Of a DNA stretch of 64,000 bases, positions 58,421-64,000 are shown one piece after another. The notes under the pieces are model-generated. The model saw only the letters and a program-made list of their open reading frames with translations. It was not told the DNA's origin and did no database searches. Origin of the DNA: Quercus robur (taxonomy: Eukaryota > Streptophyta > Magnoliopsida > Fagales > Fagaceae); the NCBI RefSeq assembly GCF_932294415.1, contig NC_065537.1, forward strand, positions 64,246,290 to 64,310,289, given 5' to 3'. Made by a program: the position numbers and the translations under genes. The stretch's first letter is position 1, and the number at the start of each line of letters is the position of its first letter.

Positions 58421-58845
58421 ATATTGCAAAAGGCAAAATTTAGCTACAAAATTAGTTGTAGTTTTAAACTACAACTTTACTCAATATCTTTTTATTGGAG
58501 GTAAATTTTGACAAATCCACCATTGGATTACATCTTCTTCTTATATCCTCCATACTTGCAAAATTTCTAGAAAATTAAAGATCAATAGCTATGTTATCAA
58601 TAAGTTATTTAAATTGCAAGTTTTTGTAGTTTACAATTATACATAAAACATAAACTTCTAGATCATATAATAAATAATATCTGATTGACACAAAATTTGA
58701 TATGTGCATTAAAAGGGTAAAGAAAATACAATTCAATAGTTAGGTTTTTAAAATATGTGATAATATTTATTTTATTGTGTAAGATTGTAGCCTTAGAGTA
58801 CAACCAATTTTGTAGCTAAATTTTGTTCTATTGCAAATATACCAT
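58421..58845. mobile_element. MITE with AAAATTTAGCTACAAAATT arms
   Basis: AAAATTTAGCTACAAAATTA near 58434 recurs inverted at about 58806-58826, with TGCAA beyond it on both sides. Length is about 410 bp; the exact TSD is unclear (ATAT-like). Confidence 0.7.
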
Positions 58846-59703
58846 TAAAGTATATACTTGTGATTATCATTGAATTATTTTTATTGATTTGCAAATTGCA
58901 ATAAACTCATCCTTTAATGTGGAAAAGGATTCTGGAAAATTAAAAAACAAAATGTGGGGGAAGGATGAGGATTTAAATTTGATTTTCACTGTTGACCTGG
59001 TAAGAGAGAGAGAGAATCATTTCCTTCCATGGAAGGCTCAGTGACAAATGTACATAGTCACAATAATGTACTCCTATCCAAGTTGGAAACTTGTCAATAT
59101 CATTATCATATACGTAATTGAGAGCATAGAGCATCAGAAGGAAAGGGAGGCAAAAAATAAAAACAAAATTAGAAGTCAATGAAATGGATTCTATTAATTA
59201 TGCAGTGATTGCGGTCTCACATTTCTTTAAGTTAACAATATGTGAATGTGCAGCTAAGCTAGCCTTCCTTAAACAAGACCTAAAAGTAGCAGTTGATGCA
59301 TACATCTTTTAATATTCAATAAAATGCTCATTACGTAAATATTGAAAGTTGGATAATAGCATAATGAATGATTTAATGAATAAACCATACTAAAAAAAAT
59401 ACAGAATCTGAAATGAGAAAGCAAGTTTTCCATCTTAAATTAATGTTTGTTCCAGACAATACAAAAGTTAAAATATTGCCAAGTGTTATTACGTTAACCA
59501 TTGTTTTGAATTCAATGTTGATACTGCTCAACTTGGCACCGAATTCAACTCCTTGTTTGATCAGATTGTTTAACAATACAATCCTACATTGACTTAAGTT
59601 ATCCAATGTGATTGTCCTAGGAAAGACACAATATTATTTGCTCAAAAAAAGAGGAAAGACAATGAGCTTGTTGGGTAGAAATGTAGAATAAAGGAATGGT
59701 AGA

Positions 59704-59746
<43 letters not shown>

Positions 59747-61490
59747 TGAAGAGTATAATTTCCTAGAATTAAGACAATGAGCTTGTTGGGTAGAAATGTA
59801 GAATGCCTTTCACTGTAAGTTATTATACCCAAACACCAAGGAAAAGAGAGCTGTAGAGAAAAACCAGACAATTCACTGTCAAATAAGCCAATGTTAGTTG
59901 GTATAATTCTACAATAGTAGAGTTTTTGTCCCCCTTTATTTAATGTTAGATGGAAATGGGATTATATTTTCTCTCTAAAAGCCAGCTAGATCTTGACTTT
60001 GAGAATCAAACAGCAAGAGCTTCATTGTAAGATCATCATTTATTTACTACTATAGGAGTATTAATGCTTTATTTTTCACGTAATAAGGAGTCGCACAAAT
60101 ACATTCAAGTTGTGATCTACCATTCATGCGAGAGACGAGAATATAACTCTGGAAGTACTGAATATTTTCTTACAATTTGAGGACCCCATCGTCTTAAATC
60201 AAGGAAGTTCAAATTATATATTTTTGAGTGTCAACTTGATGGATAACATGGGGGCCCAAAAAAACACTAAGAAACTAAGAAAATAAAACAAGATTAGATG
60301 GGAATGCTCTCTTAGTGTGTCTGCCTCTACCATATTAATTTAATGAAGGGCTTGAAATAGTGCTTTTTTTTCTTATTTTAACCTACGTATGTGACAAAAG
60401 ATATTCCTACCTACGTATCCAACCCTTCACCTATATATGTTACAAAATATTTTGCCACTAATTGAATAAAAAGTGCACTAAACAATGCCTAATCTCAGCA
60501 GAATTAGCAAGCCACCGACAGAACAAAAACCTAACTCCCTACCCAATAAAGACTAGCAGAATCTCGAATTAGCCTATAGATTTCTACAACTTGTTTATTA
60601 ATTACAATTATCTTCCTTAATTTTTCCTTTACATTAATATACAACCATTTTTGATAATAGGTTGAAGATTTTGCTTGTCCCACAACCAATCTCTCCCTAC
60701 TTACCCACCAACATATAGAAACACAAAGTGTTCCATGAATATCAAATCATTTCCTTTTGGATACTTTGGTACCACTTTGATACATTCTTTATGTTATTCA
60801 TATTAAAAATATCCTGAACTTTGTTATTGCAATCTTGTGAGAATGCATTGCCTTCAAGAATATGCAGTGCTATACATAGATGTCACCTCCATAAGGATCG
60901 TTACCGTGCTAGCTATGACACAATAGGCACTTAATAATTAATGGTCTATTTTGATTGAGAGAAAAACCAATATTTTTTTTTTAATTATAACAAAACTTCT
61001 AAGTGGGAATTTCATTTTTGGACTCAGTCCATGGTTTTAACATTTAGTACCCATCCTATTTTGAAGAAAAAAAAAATTCGTAGCAGTAGCTGCATTAGGT
61101 TAGTGTCAAGTCCTATTACTTATACTAGTATATCTTGTGATCTCGATAGATTCTTTTCTGTTTTGGAAATGAATAAGTTATAGATCTAAAGCAAGAGCAC
61201 AAGCAAAGTATTGAGCCTATCACTTCAAGTCTTGTAAGTCTATTATCAATTTTTTTTGGGTTCCAAATTAGTGGGTTTTGAGTAGGTCAAAATGATGCAA
61301 CTCATTAGTAATACGGTTACGGCTACTTGCTTCTTTATTATTATTATTATTATTATTATTTGAGAATCATGCAACCGTTGATCGGTAATGCAACTAATAC
61401 TAGGAAATATTTTTTTAATTTTATGAATGGGTAGCCAAAATAATAATGAATATAAAAATTGAACCAATTTAATAACATTATACAAGAAAT
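58846..61490. other. Intergenic AT-rich DNA with simple repeats
   Basis: A 34-bp direct repeat starting AAGACAATGAGCTTGTTGGG lies at 59656-59689 and 59771-59804, on both sides of a (TA)n(GA)n microsatellite (59703-59745). A (TTA)n run occurs near 61335-61361. No gene is recognised. Confidence 0.55.
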
Positions 61491-61497
61491 ATGAAGA

Positions 61498-61700
61498 GTT
61501 TGGGGGGGGGGGGGGGTGTTAACCATTTTTTTTGAAAATTTTAGATAAATTTAAGGGTAAAAATCTAATATTTGAGAAGTTTGACGGGGCCAACCATATA
61601 CTTTATGAAAACTTAAGGAAATTTTTGGAGGTAATTTTATAATATTAAAAAAGTTTTGGGGGGGGGGGGGGGGAGAGAGGGGGATGACTCCCCACCCTTC
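61498..61700. other. Two long G runs in a short repeat-like segment
   Basis: G runs of about 15 and 17 bases lie near 61502-61516 and 61656-61673, the second followed by GAGAGAGGGGG. Similar wording (TTTTGGAGGTAATTTTATAA) suggests a repeat, but no terminal structure is visible. Run lengths may be inexact. Confidence 0.4.
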
Positions 61701-61794
61701 TAAGTGGGTCCACCCATGATTATGGTATGAACAAATTTGATAAGTCATGAAATACCCTGGAGGGTGATATTACATGCATTGAAGAGTTTATCCC

Positions 61795-62412
61795 TAATAG
61801 TGTGTTTGGAAGTTTAAAGGGATAGGAAAGTAAATGATTCAAGGAGAATGAGAGGAGGAGAGGAATGCTTACCCTTTCACCATATTTAGATTTTTTATAA
61901 ATTAATTAGGGACCAAGAGTTTTATAAATCAATTGACATATATTGGTGTTTCCAACAAAAATGTTGGGTTAAATTCCACTACCTCAACTATTCCCAAAAA
62001 AAAAAAAAAATAGTTAGGGGAAAAATAGAAAAATGTAAGAAAGATAGAAATGTGAAATAACAGCAAATGTCTCAAATTTTCCAAATGTGAGGTCAGTAAA
62101 AAGTATGGAAAAGTGAAAAGCTATATATATATATATATATATGTGATTTGTTAGGTTGGGAAGAAAATGGGGGATAGATAGGTGATTTGCTTAAATTTAC
62201 TATTATACTCCTATAACATAAAGAGATGATAGAAAAGATTATAATCAAAAGGAGTAAAATAGTGATTTTCATGTTTTAAAAAATGGGAAAAAAATCTCTT
62301 CAAGATTTCCTCTCAATTTGGGAGGATGGTTTTTGGTTGGCTTCAGTAAGTGGAAAATCTCCACCCACCCCCCTTTTCCATTCTACCCCTTTCTAAACAA
62401 CCAAACGGATGA
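61795..62412. repeat. MITE-like repeat with GTTTGG ends, degenerate
   Basis: GTGTGTTTGGAAGTTTAAAG near 61800 and CTTTCTAAACAACCAAACGG near 62390 face each other, as in GTTTGG-type MITEs. It contains a (TA)n run (62122-62142). The TSD is not identified. Confidence 0.4.
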
Positions 62413-62725
62413 TAAGGCCATAGAGCCATCGTTTTTAATTTTTCTATTAACAATTTATTGAACATTTTTGGAAGTTAAAAAAAGGACACCATATATGAGA
62501 GAGAGAATTCATTATATACATTATTTACTGAAAGACAATTCATTATATGAGATATCTTTCAAAGGTTGGGTTCAAGCCATTAATTAAGGCTTTAAAAGGG
62601 AAGATAGGTATTATGTTTCTTTAATTAGGTGAGTAAGTTGGTTTTCAAAAAGAAAACAATAGGTAAGTAAGTTCAAAGTTTGTTATCCAGGGAAGAGATT
62701 TATTAATACAGATATAATATATATT

Positions 62726-62929
62726 TTTGTCTAAGGGTCATGCTAACGAATGCCCTTAGGGCACTGGTTAAGAATCCAGTTAAAGAAAATTTTAATAGGA
62801 AAAGAAAAAAAAAACAATTAATATTTTGACAGCTTTTTTCATTTCCCATAAAAGTGATGTCAAAACTTTCTTTAACTGGATTCTTAACTAGTGCCCTAAG
62901 AACACTCGTTAGCATTTCCCTTTGTCTAA
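62726..62929. mobile_element. 186-bp Mutator-like MITE (62735-62920)
   Basis: Arms GGGTCATGCTAACGAATG and GGGAAATGCTAACGAGTG (reverse) pair over more than 50 bp, including GTTAAGAATCCAGTTAAAGA. The 9-bp repeat TTTGTCTAA flanks it exactly (62726-62734 and 62921-62929). Confidence 0.9.
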
Positions 62930-64000
62930 ATATAAAATTTGTTGATTATATTAGTTATTAATAAGCATTTATTTGAGATATATTTATTTATATTGTAGGG
63001 GAAAAAAAAGAGAGCAAGAGGGTGATTATCCTCTAAGAATTAAAGAACCAATATTTAAGGGGCCTAGACAGGTAAATGTTTAAGGGACCAATACTGATTA
63101 AATGGTCGCAGGCAATCCCTTAAGCGGTTGTGTCATTCATTGCTTGACCTTAACTCCACCTAGAGCATCAATTATTTCAGGTGTTAAAAATAGAGTGCAA
63201 TAATGCTTTAAGGGATTTTTTTTTTTTTTTTTTTTGGAGAAAGCAATAATGCTTTAAGTTGAAACAACATCACACCGTCATCTCAAAAAATTCAAATTCA
63301 CGGTCTACTCCATATCAAAGCCCTTACAATAAGCCAAAATTATGAGCCTTTCTATGAGATTAGTACAAGGTTAATTTGGAGAGTAATGTCAATGAGCTAT
63401 GATTCAAGCATTTACTAGTGGATTCAATCTAACCTAATTAAAATTGACCAATTTGTTTTCCATATCTAGTTAGGCTTAAATTGTACATTTAGTAATCACC
63501 CTAACCGATTGTGTTGTTAATCCTCGATTTTAAAATTTCAAAGCCTAACCACAAAATTCAATAAGTCCAAAAGAAATTGTAGCTGACACCAGAGAATTCA
63601 ATGAAATGGTTTAGATAATATAAATTTTACTACAAAACCTTTTTCAAACTGAGATGTCACAAATCATAAAAATAATCCTAACATTAATTTATTATGTTGT
63701 TGATATCCACCAGCCATATTCATTAATCATTACTATATCAGTTTATAAAGGTTATTTTGTTATAATTTGTAGTATCTCTAACATCTGATCTTGTAAATAT
63801 AAGCATCCCTTAAAAAGAATAAAAGCAAATACCAAATTAGCCACAAAATGTCAAGTAGCGGAAAAATATAAAGGTAAGTTGTCTAATTAATTGCAATAAA
63901 AATTAAAAACTAGGGCAACATTGAATTTGAATGCAAACTAGGGCAAAATTAAAAACTAAGTCACACCATATACTATCTATCACATTTAAATTCATCTACA
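62930..64000. other. Intergenic AT-rich DNA
   Basis: A T run near 63220-63234. No gene, no TIR pair and no domain seen up to the window edge. Confidence 0.5.

Overview
The window looks like nuclear DNA of a dicot, probably a woody one. It is AT-rich, has introns with GT/AG borders, and carries plant-type gene families and dense nested plant transposons. The exact species is not readable; a Fagales-like tree is only a guess. There are no bacterial-style operons, and long open frames here often lack an ATG.

Only two loci look like plausible working genes. The first is a purine permease (PUP11-like), whose 7-nt first coding exon (49327-49333) is separated from the main exon (52021-53111) by a 2.7-kb intron holding two transposons. 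The second is a small, divergent LOB-domain-like ORF (23334-23687). Upstream of it lies a 16-copy 169-bp tandem array that may sit inside a 5'UTR intron and carries splice-like signals in each copy. The other gene-like stretches are relics: two duplicated F-box-associated pseudogenes (1.7-2.9 kb and 29.9-30.2 kb), a purine permease pseudogene fused to copia polyprotein sequence (24.6-26.6 kb), a RABH1/Rab6-type pseudogene split by a LINE (26.7-28.2 kb), and gene fragments captured by MULEs.

Layout: 0-3.6 kb, LINE remnant and F-box pseudogene; 3.6-7.4 kb, MULE with nested MITEs; 8.0-8.2 kb, MITE; 8.3-16.2 kb, decayed Ty3/gypsy (Tat-like) element with a further insertion; 17.4-20 kb, LTR-like and hAT-like repeats; 20.1-23.7 kb, 169-bp array and LOB-like gene; 24.0-28.2 kb, solo LTR and fused pseudogenes; 29.2-31.5 kb, F-box fragment, hAT and MITE; 32.4-38.3 kb, a very young complete non-autonomous LTR element (614-bp LTRs, TSD ATTAT) with a 19-copy 81-bp array; 40.2-48.3 kb, three MULEs nested one inside another, each with a 9-bp target duplication, the outer carrying a lipase-like fragment and the middle one the 3' half of a MIKC MADS-box gene plus two minisatellites; 49.3-53.1 kb, the purine permease; 53.1-64 kb, sparse DNA with LINE, LTR-like and MITE relics.

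The most notable points are the triple MULE nest with captured MADS-box exons, the 169-bp array with a four-unit higher-order pattern in front of the LOB-like ORF, and the GC-rich 701-bp element with 8-bp TSD in the permease intron. All calls come from reading the sequence; no database search was run.
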